NCBI GenBank assembly: GCA_039720395.1
Contig: CM077827.1
Coordinates: 22,472,375 to 22,536,374, forward strand
DNA length: 64,000 nt
Source: Liquidambar formosana
Taxonomy: Eukaryota; Streptophyta; Magnoliopsida; Saxifragales; Altingiaceae
Direction of reading: 5' to 3'
A program made the position numbers and the translations under genes. The notes below the pieces were generated by a model. The model was not told the origin of the DNA. It searched no databases and was given only the letters and a program-made list of their open reading frames with translations. Positions 36,838 through 47,071 of the stretch are shown piece by piece. Positions within the stretch are counted from its first letter, which is position 1. Every line of letters starts with the position of its first letter.

Positions 36838-37291
36838 AAAAACAAAAACAAAAAAAACAACAACGTAATTCCCTAAGATCAGATCATGTATTTTTACCAA
36901 AAAAAATTTAAAAATAAAAAATACAGTTTTATCTGATGAAGGCCATCGGCGGAAGTGAGGTCTATTGGTTGGCGAGAGAGGAGGTGATGAAGCTATCGGT
37001 GGCAAGAGTGAATTTAGTTTGCAGGTGGGAGTGAGTTGGCCAATGGAGTGAGTTGGTCGTCTGGTAGATGGAGCTGCCGGTGGGAATGGGGTTTGTAAGT
37101 ATAATACACTAGTATACAACTATACATTAAATGGGTCTAAACAGGTTGGGCTGGGTGTTCATGTTTATAATTGGGTTGGGTTGGGTTCTAGTTATACAGG
37201 TTTAGTACTTAAATGGGTTGGGTTGGGTTTGGATGAAATTTTAATGCAACCCATTTAGGCCCACCCATACCCGCCCAATTGCCAGCCCTAT
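35987..37291. mobile_element. Non-autonomous hAT-type element (TAGGGCTGGCAATT ends)
   Basis: It is 1305 bp with inverted ends TAGGGCTAGCAATT / AATTGCCAGCCCTA and an 8-bp target duplication TTTGTGAG / TTCGTGAA (6 of 8). Subterminal AAATGGGTTGGGTTGGG-type words occur near both ends. The interior has short CT-rich and proline-rich open stretches but no transposase. It carries a 30-plus A homopolymer at about 36804-36835. Confidence 0.8.
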
Positions 37292-37470
37292 TCGTGAATA
37301 ACGAGAGAAGATGAGCTTACGACAGGCTTTGCTAGTGCTGATTCGTGCGAAGGAGATGTTCTAATGCTGATTCGTGAAAAACGAGAGAAGAGGAATGAGA
37401 AGAGGAGCTTGCGACAGGCTTTGCTGGTGCTGATTCATGCGAAAGAGATGTTTCAAGGTCTCACAGCTTT

Positions 37471-37483
37471 GGCTCTGATACCA
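37471..37483 (-). other. Primer binding site of element H (tRNA-iMet type)
   Basis: TGGTATCAGAGCC in element sense directly follows the LTR end ...GCTTTCA. This is the standard plant initiator tRNA-Met primer site. Confidence 0.8.
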
Positions 37484-37620
37484 TGAAAGCTTTGCAAAAG
37501 GCTAATTCTCATTAAACTCTAATGTGTGAATTACATGGATTATAAAAAGGACAAACCCTATACAAGGGAAATACCAATAATACCCCTAATATATGAAATA
37601 TATTCAAATATATCCTAACA
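37484..37620 (-). repeat. Short LTR (137 bp) of element H
   Basis: In element sense it starts TGTTAGGATATATTTG and ends AAAGCTTTCA. A 137-bp LTR is short for copia but consistent with some lineages. The partner LTR is missing. Confidence 0.7.
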
Positions 37621-37940
37621 CTAGTAAGTGGATGGGCAATTGGATGAGACCCCATGAATTGGAAAGAACCACTACTGTTCAAACAAAGTGGTTCCTCAAC
37701 AAGACTTTAGGTTTCAAAGGAAATGATTTTAAAATTTTACCCTTTGTTGCAGGAAGGAGAATCCGCCCGGGCCTACCTATTGCTATGCAAGTTCCCTTGG
37801 TTCTTGCTTCCTTGATCTATTTCTTTGATTGGTCTCTTCCACATGGAAATGACCCATAGGAGCTAGACATGAGTGAGAAGTTCGGAATATCATTGCACAA
37901 GGAGAAACCACTGCTTCTCATTCCTAAAGTTATCGAATGA
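37621..37940 (+). pseudogene. Cytochrome P450 C-terminal fragment (CYP76-like), heme cysteine lost
   Basis: It encodes WFLNKTLGFKGNDFKILPFV and AGRRIRPGLPIAMQVPLVLA, then SLIYFFDWSLPHGNDP, a TAG, and ELDMSEKFGISLHKEKPLLL to a stop at 37940. This is the PERF-to-C-terminus part of a plant P450, closest by memory to CYP76-type enzymes (DFELIPFGAGRRICPG, LDMxEKFGITL). The heme-ligand Cys of FxxGxRxCxG is Arg, the glycine before it is Val, and an internal stop is present. The N-terminal 400 or so residues are missing: copia LTR H abuts directly at 37620. Confidence 0.8.
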
Positions 37941-38645
37941 GTACGAAATTGATCCAATCTTCTGACTTTGTGTACTATCTTTGTCACTTGTTTTGTTAAT
38001 TAAACAGTATCCTTTGTATCATTTTTTAGTTTGAGTTGTTGTCTAAAGATAATCTGTTTCTTCATATGTATTAATCCACAGTGCCTTTTCAATAATTTAG
38101 GATCTGCAACACAAATCCTAATATGCAACGTTAGCCTGCTAAAATCTTTTGTTAATAGATATAATCTTCAGCTTTGCCAAATTGAGGATGCTTGGTGCCT
38201 TTCGACATCCCCCCGCCCCCCGGGGGGAGAGGGGGGGGAGGGGGGGGGGGGGGGTGGCGGTGTTTGTAAATGCAAACATACCTTCAACCAGTGGAAATAT
38301 TGGTGGAAAAAAATGGTACTATTGTTTAGTTAAAATTACACAAAACTAATGAGGTAAATATTGATGATGTTGAGAGCTGTGAGTATGAAAAAGGAAAATT
38401 CAACCGGTGGTCTCTCCAAGAAAAACAGAAGGAAAAATGAAGGAGATAGCTCATCTTATCAAGTGAAGGGAGAAAGGAATTTTCCATAAGCCTAGTGTTT
38501 CGTTAAGTAATGATATAGTGGATGGATTTTACTGCTGCTTGTTTTGTTTGCCTCTTGAGGGTTAAGGCTCCTACAACCACCGCCCCATCGCTACATGTGT
38601 TTTTTTATTTTACCAAGAAAAAATTGTCTTATACTCCCCCACCCC

Positions 38646-38676
<31 letters not shown>

Positions 38677-40195
38677 AAAAACAAAAAAACAAAAAAAGAC
38701 ATTATATAATAGTTTAAAAAAGAATACCTTCCACCCGGATCCTGTTCTTGAACTACAATGTGGAAATCAGGGCACTGGAGAAGGGGATAGCGATCGTTTC
38801 AGGAAAGATTGATGGTCATTGTTGATTTGTTTGTCAATAAATCAAACAGTTGGCTTTGTTTATTATTCTATCCATTCTTCAGGTTGTGTAGTTTATCTAA
38901 AGACGGCTTGCAATCATGTTTGCCAAGTATAAAACAGAATTTCTAATTTTGATGTGATATTACTTTATTTTGCTAACCATTTGACAAGAAAATCTTGACA
39001 ATTTGGAAAACATTAGTGATAAAGTAGAATTAAACACCAAGGGAAAGAAGGTTATTATTCATATGGTGTTAAGACCATCCTGACCACCCAAACAGGAAAA
39101 TTTTAAGGGAATCAGAAAATAGTAAACACATGACCTACACCTATGGCTTATGATGGTCTCCTCTTTCAATGTGTGCCTACCAAAATGACCTGGGTTCATT
39201 AAAAATACATGCTGGCCATTTATCGGTTCATTTTCTAACTAGTCTCTTTGATACTTCTACTCTTTCGAGAAAAAAAAAAGGTTCCATTTTCTACGCATGC
39301 CACTACTATCTTTTTCTTTTTCTTTTTTTTTTTTTTTCTTTTTTCGGTTTGATTTTAGGGTGTGGGGTGTGGGAGATGGAAATTAAGAAGTATGGTATTA
39401 TTTCAATTCAAAACCAGATCATCATATTGCCCCACCCCCAATCCCCTGTTCCTGGAGAACAAAAATACAGCACAAGCATGAATCCTCAGCGGTTAAAAAT
39501 TATAAGAATTAGGAAGAATCAAGTTTAGTCTGGCTTCTGAGGACTCTACAAAGAGTCAAAGACTAGGATTATGGTTAGCTTAAATAAGCCACTGTCATGG
39601 CCCAATTATACCATGGTTAGCTTAAATAAGCCACTGTCATGGCCCAATTATACCATGGATGGGCAGCTACCATTTCCAAACTGGTAAGTTATCAAGACAA
39701 CATGAAATCTGTGTTTTCAATATCAAACCAGTGGATTGTAAATGTCTCTGTCATATATTTTTTTAAATAAGTACCAAAAAAATCAAAGAACTTCAATTCA
39801 TAAATAAATGTTTCTGAGATCAGAAAACAATAAATCATAACTGCATTTGATAAGAACACTAGTTTAATCCAAAAACAATGATTGAACCAGCCAAAGGCAA
39901 GAGACAAAAAATGTTGACAATTTTCCTTTTCTTTTCTCATTAGTAAGTCAAGGAGATACCTAAAATCTGTCTATACATGAATGAATGAATATTTACTGAA
40001 AGATTTTCCACAGCAACCAACTCTTTTCACATAAGAAATAGTGAAGAAAATAAGAATAATCAAATAAATGAAAGAAACTTACCTCATCTCTTTGGAGATT
40101 GCAAACAAATAGTCTCATCTCCACTTAACAATGAAAAAGAGAAGAATATAGAGTCTTGCGTCAAGAAATCACCAACAAAATTTAACGAAGGAAAA
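37941..40195. other. Intergenic region with homopolymers
   Basis: No gene found. It contains a G-rich run at 38216-38254, a C run followed by an A run at 38642-38682, T-rich tracts near 39310-39350, and the 42-bp duplication at 39571-39657. Short open frames here are composed of these tracts. Confidence 0.6.
39571..39657. repeat. 42-bp tandem duplication
   Basis: Two adjacent copies of a unit beginning ATGGTTAGCTTAAATAAGCC (39571 and 39613), essentially identical, so recent. Confidence 0.9.
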
Positions 40196-40489
40196 TTGTT
40201 TTTGGTCATAAAGGGAATAGTACTTTTAGCTTGTTCATATAATTCTGCTGGTCTAGGAGTGGCCCCCTGCTTCGGGAGTCGCCTCCCCAAAATACGACGG
40301 CCTGATAAGGGGAGACAGAAGCTAGGGCTGCTTGCCGGAGGCTTCTTTCTATTGACTCTGTTTGTTTCCAGGGGCGCTTGTCTTGAACCACTCCCATTGA
40401 GGCTGAGTAAAGAACTGAAGCTAGTAGCTCCCTTGAGTTCACCGGTGAGGCCAAGGGCCAAAGAATCAATGCATTTAGAAAAGGATTAG
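40196..40489. other. GC-rich island, possible organelle-derived insert
   Basis: About 250 bp of roughly 50% GC in AT-rich DNA, open in at least three frames on both strands with no confident protein match. It resembles plant mitochondrial non-coding DNA in composition, but I recognise no organelle gene, so a NUMT is only a suggestion. Alternatives are an old exon or a chance open stretch downstream of SCL28. Confidence 0.3.
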
Positions 40490-41268
40490 AAAATTTTCAT
40501 AGGGCTTTGCATATCCCATTTTCATCTCTAAGAAGAAAAAACATAACCATTACAATAAATTAAAACCCTTACAAATAATCATTTTATATTTAGAATAAAC
40601 TAATATCATACCCTAACGCAAACCCACTCGAGAGAGACGTGGAGGTATTTTGCCCAATTACAGAGAAAATGCGAAACCAGTGGATACAGATCAGAATAAA
40701 AACTCTTGTTTGTTGCAGTGGGAGCAATATTGTTGGTTTTGATCATCGACTGACTTGATATAAGAGATCTCTTGAGTGAGAGAAACCAGTGGATATGGAT
40801 CAGAATAAAAACCATGGAAAATGTAAAATTTATTGAACATCAAACATAGTAGAAACTAATAAATTCACGAGGAGATAAACCACAAATCAATGAAATCATT
40901 TCACATATAAATATCCCAATTCTGACTACATGATTTGAAATAGTATCCAACAGAAAGGAAGAAATGAATAAATAAAATGACAGACCTAAGAAAGAATTTC
41001 AGCATACATAAAGAATCAAAGAATAAACACAAAATGACTCCAAATACAAAGGACTCAATCTAGAAATCTGGCCTGAAAAGAACTGAAATCAGTATCAAAC
41101 TATTGTATTCATGGACATGGTTCCTGCACTATCAGACTGAAGAATCTTATCTGCAACAAAAGAATGAAAGAATAGTGACATATCTGTCTACCTACAAAGA
41201 ATTTAGTGTCCCTTTTGTATGCGAAATGGTATGAAAAGTAGTATGTATGGAGAAGAACCCCGCAGAGA
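40490..41268. other. Region downstream of SCL28
   Basis: It should include the 3' UTR of SCL28 (minus sense). A 30-bp phrase around GAAACCAGTGGATA(C/T)(A/G)GATCAGAATAAAAAC occurs twice (about 40671 and 40781). No other gene was seen. Confidence 0.5.
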
Positions 41269-43317
41269 TCAACTTGGCTGAGGAAAAGAGGATGAGCTGC
41301 CTGCAACATCAACAGGGGCCCATGCCGAGACAGTGTAAAGAGACTGATCTAGCCAACTTAGAGTAAGCGCCGCTCCATCTTGCCCTTGCTTTTCTACAGT
41401 GTAATTTTCACAAGAGTACATCTTCAACAGCATTTGGCTCTGAAGCATTTCTCTCTCACTAATTCCCATGCATCGAAACCCTCCTTGCTCCATCAGCTTC
41501 CTCCATGTCCCGAAACTCTCATGCCTTTCCAACCTGTCGTTTCCTTCACAAGCTATTATGTTTCTGATTTCACGGGCAAACATCTCTTCTATCTTGATCC
41601 TCACTGGGCTATCTAGAGGAAGGCTAGAGTCGAGTGAGTCAAAAATGGCAGAGTAATATTTAAGAGAATTGGAAACTCTTGTTTCCAAGCTGGGGTCATT
41701 GTGCTCGGCTTCTTGCTCTGTCATAAGAACAATTGTCGGGTTGGTACTTCTGATCAGCCCCAAAAGATCCCTAAGTGCTCCTCCATTCCCATCATAAAGG
41801 GTCTTGTGTAGTTGGAAGATACAATTTACAGCCACACTTTCTTTCTCCTTCACATGAAGCATCCACAGCCTCACATCTTCCAACCTGTCAACAACCGGAT
41901 GAAATTCAAAAGGCAGGTTCAATGCTTCAGCAAACCCAGCAAGCCTATCCCCTGTTTCATTTAGTTCTTGCTTGGACTCGCCTATGCCAGTGATCCTAAC
42001 ATGGCTGGGAGGACTAGTCCTAGAGGCCAAACTCTGAAACAAACTAGGCCATTGCAGCCCTTGCTTGATGTTGAAATCTATAATGTGAACCCTGTCTTTT
42101 CCTTCGAAAGCTCTCAACAAAATTTCATTTGAAGTGAAATGAAGGAACTTCGGGATCGGGCTCACCTGGTTTAAAAGCCTCAATGCAGTGCCATTGTCGT
42201 CATCAACCCGATCAAGTTCTCGAGGGGTTACAAGATGAAAAATATGAGGCCAAAGCCTTGCAACTCGAAGAGCTAAAGCTTCAGTAAAGTAGGCAATGAG
42301 ACGGGTTATTGGGGTTCCTTTTGGAGAAGCAAGATCTCCCAATTTAGCTATATAATGGTTAATGGCAACAATATTTTTCAATCCTATTGCTTCCACACAA
42401 CCCATAAGTAAGCTGATGAGCTCAAACCCCTGATGCTCCCCCTGGTTGTCCTCCTCACGAGCCTCCACTGCTGCGCCTTCATGTGGGTAAGGATTCCCAG
42501 ACCCATTACCCCTTACATGTTCCGAGGTGCTCTCATTTAGCCTGAGGCCCAAGCTTTGACTTTCTGAAGAAGCACTCGAACCGGACGCTTCTTTCGCTGG
42601 TCCATGGCTCGTCTCAACATTCTTGTCACCTAGTTCTGTAATCTCAGTCGCAACTGGTTCCACCCGACGTTTGTTTGACAGTGGCAAAGGGGGAGAAATC
42701 ACTTCACTTGGCACAAAACAGACCCTTTCTTCCTCTCCTGAGCATGACAGAGAGAAAGGAACTTGAGGAAGGTTAATGCCTGTAATACCCTGAACCGAAC
42801 GAGGCACCTCAAAACTCTGCTGAAACCAAAAGTTCCCACTAACCAGTTGGCTTAAACTCAAACTATCACCGCCTTCTAGTGAATTAAAGGATTTCCCACC
42901 GACATTGCTGCTACCCCTTTTCCTCTTGGCTCTGTTTAGGCAGGACTCATCGACAGAGCCATGCTCGGCAAACCTCTTCAAGCTCTTCCCTTTCTCCCAA
43001 AATTCATCCTTGATCTCTCTCCTTCCTTCGATAAATGCCGTCTGCACGCTAGTTGCTGAAGGTGGGAGTCGAATATTCTGCTTAAGAGAACAACTACTGG
43101 TCTTTGATTCGATCGATTTCTCGACCGAAAGGCCCACTGGCCTAATGGGCTGTGAACGGGAGGTGTCTTTCCGAGGGAAACTACATGGCAAGTCCAATCT
43201 CTGTGTGTTCATGGAAGAAGGTAACTGGAAATGGCAAGCTTGAAACTGTGCAGGTGCTTCACTCCTCAATCTATGCCTCGGCGACAACAATGCAGAACTA
43301 GAACACCCAGCCAACAT
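41269..43317 (-). CDS. SCL28: GRAS transcription factor, SCARECROW-LIKE 28
   Basis: An intact, intronless 682-residue ORF. The N-terminus (MLAGCSSSALLSPRHRLRSE) and the following RLDLPCSF and QPIRPVGLSVEKSIE blocks match SCL28 orthologues as I remember them. A basic NLS-like RAKRKRG lies at about 129-135 and a Ser/Glu-rich disordered part runs to about 290. GRAS domain: leucine-rich ELISLLMGCVEAIGLKN (299-315), VHIIDFNIKQGLQWP (410-424), PFYRE-like part (about 469-510), and SAW region with SFGTWRKLMEQGGF (601-614) and SWLDQSLYTVSAWAP (654-668). Length is close to the ~650-680 usual for this clade. It acts in the nucleus; Arabidopsis SCL28 peaks at G2/M, is regulated by MYB3R factors and promotes SMR-type CDK-inhibitor expression; rice DLT/SMOS2 is its counterpart. 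The ATG is the family start. Confidence 0.92.
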   Translation of the reverse strand: MLAGCSSSALLSPRHRLRSEAPAQFQACHFQLPSSMNTQRLDLPCSFPRKDTSRSQPIRPVGLSVEKSIESKTSSCSLKQNIRLPPSATSVQTAFIEGRREIKDEFWEKGKSLKRFAEHGSVDESCLNRAKRKRGSSNVGGKSFNSLEGGDSLSLSQLVSGNFWFQQSFEVPRSVQGITGINLPQVPFSLSCSGEEERVCFVPSEVISPPLPLSNKRRVEPVATEITELGDKNVETSHGPAKEASGSSASSESQSLGLRLNESTSEHVRGNGSGNPYPHEGAAVEAREEDNQGEHQGFELISLLMGCVEAIGLKNIVAINHYIAKLGDLASPKGTPITRLIAYFTEALALRVARLWPHIFHLVTPRELDRVDDDNGTALRLLNQVSPIPKFLHFTSNEILLRAFEGKDRVHIIDFNIKQGLQWPSLFQSLASRTSPPSHVRITGIGESKQELNETGDRLAGFAEALNLPFEFHPVVDRLEDVRLWMLHVKEKESVAVNCIFQLHKTLYDGNGGALRDLLGLIRSTNPTIVLMTEQEAEHNDPSLETRVSNSLKYYSAIFDSLDSSLPLDSPVRIKIEEMFAREIRNIIACEGNDRLERHESFGTWRKLMEQGGFRCMGISEREMLQSQMLLKMYSCENYTVEKQGQDGAALTLSWLDQSLYTVSAWAPVDVAGSSSSFPQPS

Positions 43318-44045
43318 TCTCTATATCCTTTCCTATTTTCTTTGTTTCTTCAATTCACCCACCTGTTTTTTCTCTTTCTTTCCTTCCTCTCTCTCTCTCT
43401 CTCTCTCTCTGTTTCTATATCTTTTGAACTATGCAATGTATGGTTTTTTTTGTATAGATTTTATGTGATCATATGGAAACTTTGCATGTAAATTTGAAAA
43501 GGGAAATCAAGAGAGACAGAGACTAATGTGAGTGTGTGTGAATTTTTTATGAAATCAAAATCCAACAAAAACAGAAAGGAATCCGATGAATTACACGAAA
43601 CAAAATCAAGAAAATCAATAAAAAGCTTTCATATATTTGAGTGTACCTATGTGAAATATGCAATCAAGAACAGAATGTGCACCACCTCACTGAAATAGTC
43701 AAAACAATTGAAGACAATTTGGACACCTACCGGAAAATGATCATCGGATTCCGAAAACTTTCAGGGAAAACTCATTGGAAAAAGCTGCAATCCTTCTTCT
43801 CAGTGCAACTCACACTATGCGCGGAAAGCAAGAAACAGTGTTGCTCAAATTTGTAGCTGAAATCATGAGAATTTTGCAGACCCTGAACAGCATTTGAAAC
43901 ATTTACGTAGTCCATCATAGCTTAATCTGAATCTAACCCAAAACCCAGAAACCCCAGCCCTGCAAAACCCTTCAACCATGCATGAAAAACAACTGATCAA
44001 CAAAGATACATCTATACATCCCTCAATACTCACTACCCAAAAAAA
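43318..44045 (-). other. Probable 5' UTR of SCL28
   Basis: Between the ATG and the TATA box about 730 nt lack a long frame. A GA-rich run (CT on plus, 43388-43411) lies about 70 nt before the ATG, common in plant leaders. An intron here is possible but not shown. Confidence 0.5.
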
Positions 44046-44064
44046 CCATACGCCATATACAAGA

Positions 44065-44077
44065 CCCTTTTATATAG
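44065..44077 (-). promoter_or_regulatory. TATA box of SCL28
   Basis: CTATATAAAAGGG in gene sense, a near-ideal plant TATA box. Transcription would begin near 44040-44045. Confidence 0.65.
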
Positions 44078-44299
44078 ACTGAAACTTTGTTCATGTATCT
44101 CTCTCTCTCTCTCTATACTCTACTACTACTTCCACGCTTCTCTTGATCATGTTTTTTCCTGGATTACGTGACTGATTTGATTTACCCAGTTTTGAAAAAT
44201 GATTGCGGGGTGAAAAGGGCGTGTTCGAGAAGACTTTGGGGGAACTTTGTATTGTGGTCGTTAGATGGATAATCAGACGGTGGAGGGAGATAGTCCATG

Positions 44300-44310
44300 T
44301 GACCGTTGGA
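44300..44310 (-). promoter_or_regulatory. MSA element 1 (MYB3R site)
   Basis: TCCAACGGTCA in gene sense matches the consensus YCYAACGGYYA at every position, about 225 nt upstream of the TATA box. Confidence 0.8.
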
Positions 44311-44327
44311 GGGCTGTCGGTGAAATA

Positions 44328-44338
44328 TGACCGTTGGA
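44328..44338 (-). promoter_or_regulatory. MSA element 2 (MYB3R site)
   Basis: A second perfect TCCAACGGTCA, 28 nt from the first. Confidence 0.8.
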
Positions 44339-44469
44339 GGAAGGGTGGGGATTTGGTGTACGGATGGGGTGATTGGATTTTATTCCTCTTTTTGGGAGGA
44401 GAGAGGTGGTGGGAGATCTGTTGCCTATTCGTGGGAACGCACGTGCCTGTCTCCTGATATCCGTTCATG

Positions 44470-44480
44470 TGACCGTTGGG
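44470..44480 (-). promoter_or_regulatory. MSA element 3 (MYB3R site)
   Basis: CCCAACGGTCA in gene sense, also a perfect consensus match. A further bare AACGG core lies beside it near 44460-44464. Confidence 0.75.
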
Positions 44481-44899
44481 TTTTACATCATCATTTGCTT
44501 TTCCTTTAATTTTTTTTTATTTTTATTTTTTTAACCAGATTATTACAATTAACTTCTTTAACTTCTTTCTTCGTAAAGGAGAAATAGTGGACCCCGCTAT
44601 CATATTGGATTTAATCTTATAGGTCAATTGTGTGACTCAATTGGTTATCCCTTCCTTCTATTATTGGTTTTTCGGCAGATAAGGGTGTTAAAATGATCAC
44701 ATTAAAAGAAAAATCATCACAACTAATTGCTCCTTTTTTTATCCTTTTTTTATTATAAAAAAAATATTGTTACTTAATTTGATGATTTTAACTATTTAAT
44801 TTTAATCAATCTAGAAGGTCTAGAAATTAGTTGACACATATAAAAGTTTAGAAGAAATAAGATAGACTTGACCAACATTAGATGTAGGAGTGCCTCAAT

Positions 44900-44931
<32 letters not shown>

Positions 44932-45012
44932 GATTGGATAATTTTTTATTTTTTTTTTTTGGCTGGGAAAAAAAAGGATGGGAAAGATGACCAAAGTAGT
45001 TTCTCTTACTTA
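44481..45012. other. Intergenic region
   Basis: AT-rich, with T runs and a (GA)n tract at about 44905-44931. No gene was seen. Confidence 0.6.
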
Positions 45013-45254
45013 AATGTGACTATAGTACCATCCTACCCGATAAGAACCAATGATAAGAGAGACCTAGATGAATAGGATCTCTTACCCACCAAATCTCTTA
45101 GGAGTAAGCTACATGTCACTAGACCATTACAGTAATGTGACTATAGTACCATCTTACCCAATAAGAACCAATGATAAAAGAGACGTAGATGAGTAGGATC
45201 TCTTACCCACTAAGTCTCTCAGGAGTAAGCTACATGCCACTAGACCATTACAGT
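45013..45254. repeat. 121-bp tandem duplication
   Basis: Two adjacent copies (45013 and 45134) beginning AATGTGACTATAGTACCATC and ending CACTAGACCATTACAGT, with about 10 differences, so a moderately old duplication. No coding role is evident. Confidence 0.9.
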
Positions 45255-46923
45255 AATATTTTCTATTCACCGACTTGGAGCGGCATTCATGGGATGGGAC
45301 TTATGAATGTTTTAATGAAAAATCCTTAGCATGGTTGGGTTTTAATGAAAAAGGTTTTCATGTTAACAATGACAAACCCTAAACACGTCAGTAGAAATGT
45401 ACATATTGTAGAATGTCTCTCATTGGTCAAGCTGGCTATTGACTCATGTTTAATTTCACCCCTTTTTTGAATTGGTGACCTTCGCCAGGCTGTAGTCACT
45501 AGTCATTAATATTGGACGATGACGAGGAAGAGTATCCATTTTACCCAAAAATTAAAATAAAAAATAAAAAAAAGAAGGGGGAAAAGAAGGAGAAAGCAAA
45601 CAATTTGAACGACTAGAGTACCTAATAATATTTCTTCATGTAGCAAAGCTACAACAGATCAGTCCAAGTAGTCATTGGAACATAAATTAAAATTTATCTG
45701 TATTTTCTGAAATCAACTGTTTCTTGATGTTATTTGTTCCTTTTTCTTCATTTTGCAATTTTTTTTATTTTTTTAAAAAAAAGTATGGTAAAATCTACAT
45801 GACTAAAATTGCCTTCTCAACAACTGAATTGAGTTCTATCAGAGTATTTCCCTGGCCATTCCTCCTTGGGAAATTTTAGATTGGCCGGTCTACGAGAAAA
45901 TAATTATACTTAGTGGTCATTCAAAGTCAAGTTAGTAGTCAAAGCACTGAAGTAGTTTATTCCTACTAGGTTATACTTTTCTTTATATATAAGTTTTTGA
46001 ACAAAAAAATGAATCAAATATTTTAACAATTAAGAAATAAATTTGTATCATTAAAAAATTTTATTAAAAAAAAATGGCTGCTTAATTATAATAGCTTACA
46101 AAGGTTGAAAATACAAATCAAGCGTAGAATCCTTTTTGTATGAAACTATGAGTCTATAACACCTATTTCGAGTGCTGAGAGCCTCACCCAAACCCTACTT
46201 TTCCTTCAGGTTTATAATATGATAATGACAGTAACCACCCCCAGGAAAATACTTGCCTCTACCTAACGGTGAAGGAGCTCCTCTCGTCTCACTCATATTT
46301 CGCCACTTGTCCAAATAAATAAGCAGAATTGATTGTATACATGCATTTTGATTTTATGTTTACATAATTATGATCACATTTTCATAAATCCATATTTGCG
46401 TGTTACATGTTTATGTTAACTTGAATGGGTGTCCATATGTGCATATTCGCGAATCTGTTTGTTCGTGCTTTTAAATTCATATTTTTTAAAAATAGTTATA
46501 ACACGTGGAAAAAAATGAATTAATGAAAGTGAGGAGGACCTCCTCTACCCTGTGGTGGAGGCAAGTAATGTTCCGCCACCACTATACCAAGATGCTACTC
46601 CTCCCTCAAAAGTGGGAAACCAAACCAATAACCAACGCAAACAAAACCAAACACACACAAACAAGAATTGATCTTATCTCCTCAAGTGCACACCACCAAC
46701 TAAAGTAAATTCCACACGACATGCATGTGTTGTAATTTATATTCAAATAAACTAAATTTTTCAAAATGAGCAATTCTCTACAATTTTGTACTTGTCATTG
46801 CTAAATCAACTCCGGATACAAGGCATCTTGTTTGCTGGTCATGCCAGCCTACTTCATTCAATTCAGACTTAAAGCAATCTCTCCATCTCCCACTGAAAGC
46901 ATGCACTATGCGAAAAGAAATTC
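45255..46923. other. Intergenic region
   Basis: About 1.7 kb of AT-rich sequence with A and T tracts. No gene, RNA or mobile-element hallmark was seen. Confidence 0.5.
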
Positions 46924-47071
46924 CATGCAATTGTAACATGGGCCACGTGGTGTCACAGGCCAATGAAAGCCAATCAAAGTGAAATTGTGGAACCAAAATG
47001 TACTTTGACAATCTCACTTTACTTGGTTTTCATTGGCCCATGACACCACATGACCGTGTTACAATTGCATG
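46924..47071. mobile_element. 148-bp imperfect inverted repeat, MITE-like
   Basis: Arms of about 58 bp begin CATGCAATTGTAACA and end TGTTACAATTGCATG. About 50 of 58 positions pair around a ~30-nt loop. Size and structure suggest a MITE or hairpin RNA source; no target repeat was established. Confidence 0.6.

Larger units (their letters stand above)
34851..37620 (-). mobile_element. Copia element H, 5' part only
   Basis: In minus sense: LTR (37620-37484), primer site, leader, gag pseudogene, then truncation at about 34850. The leader contains reiterated GACAGGCTTTGCTGGTGCTG-type phrases on both sides of a hAT insertion (35987-37291). The right flank is a P450 fragment, so H probably inserted into an already broken P450 copy. 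Confidence 0.7.

Noticed and set aside
38216..38682. G-run and C-run/A-run blocks as G-quadruplex or functional sites
   Set aside because: Homopolymer runs of this type are common slippage or assembly artefacts, and no conserved context was seen.
44091..44468. 125-codon minus-strand frame upstream of SCL28
   Set aside because: It overlaps the TATA box and MSA sites, is low in complexity and matches no family; promoter DNA is the better reading.
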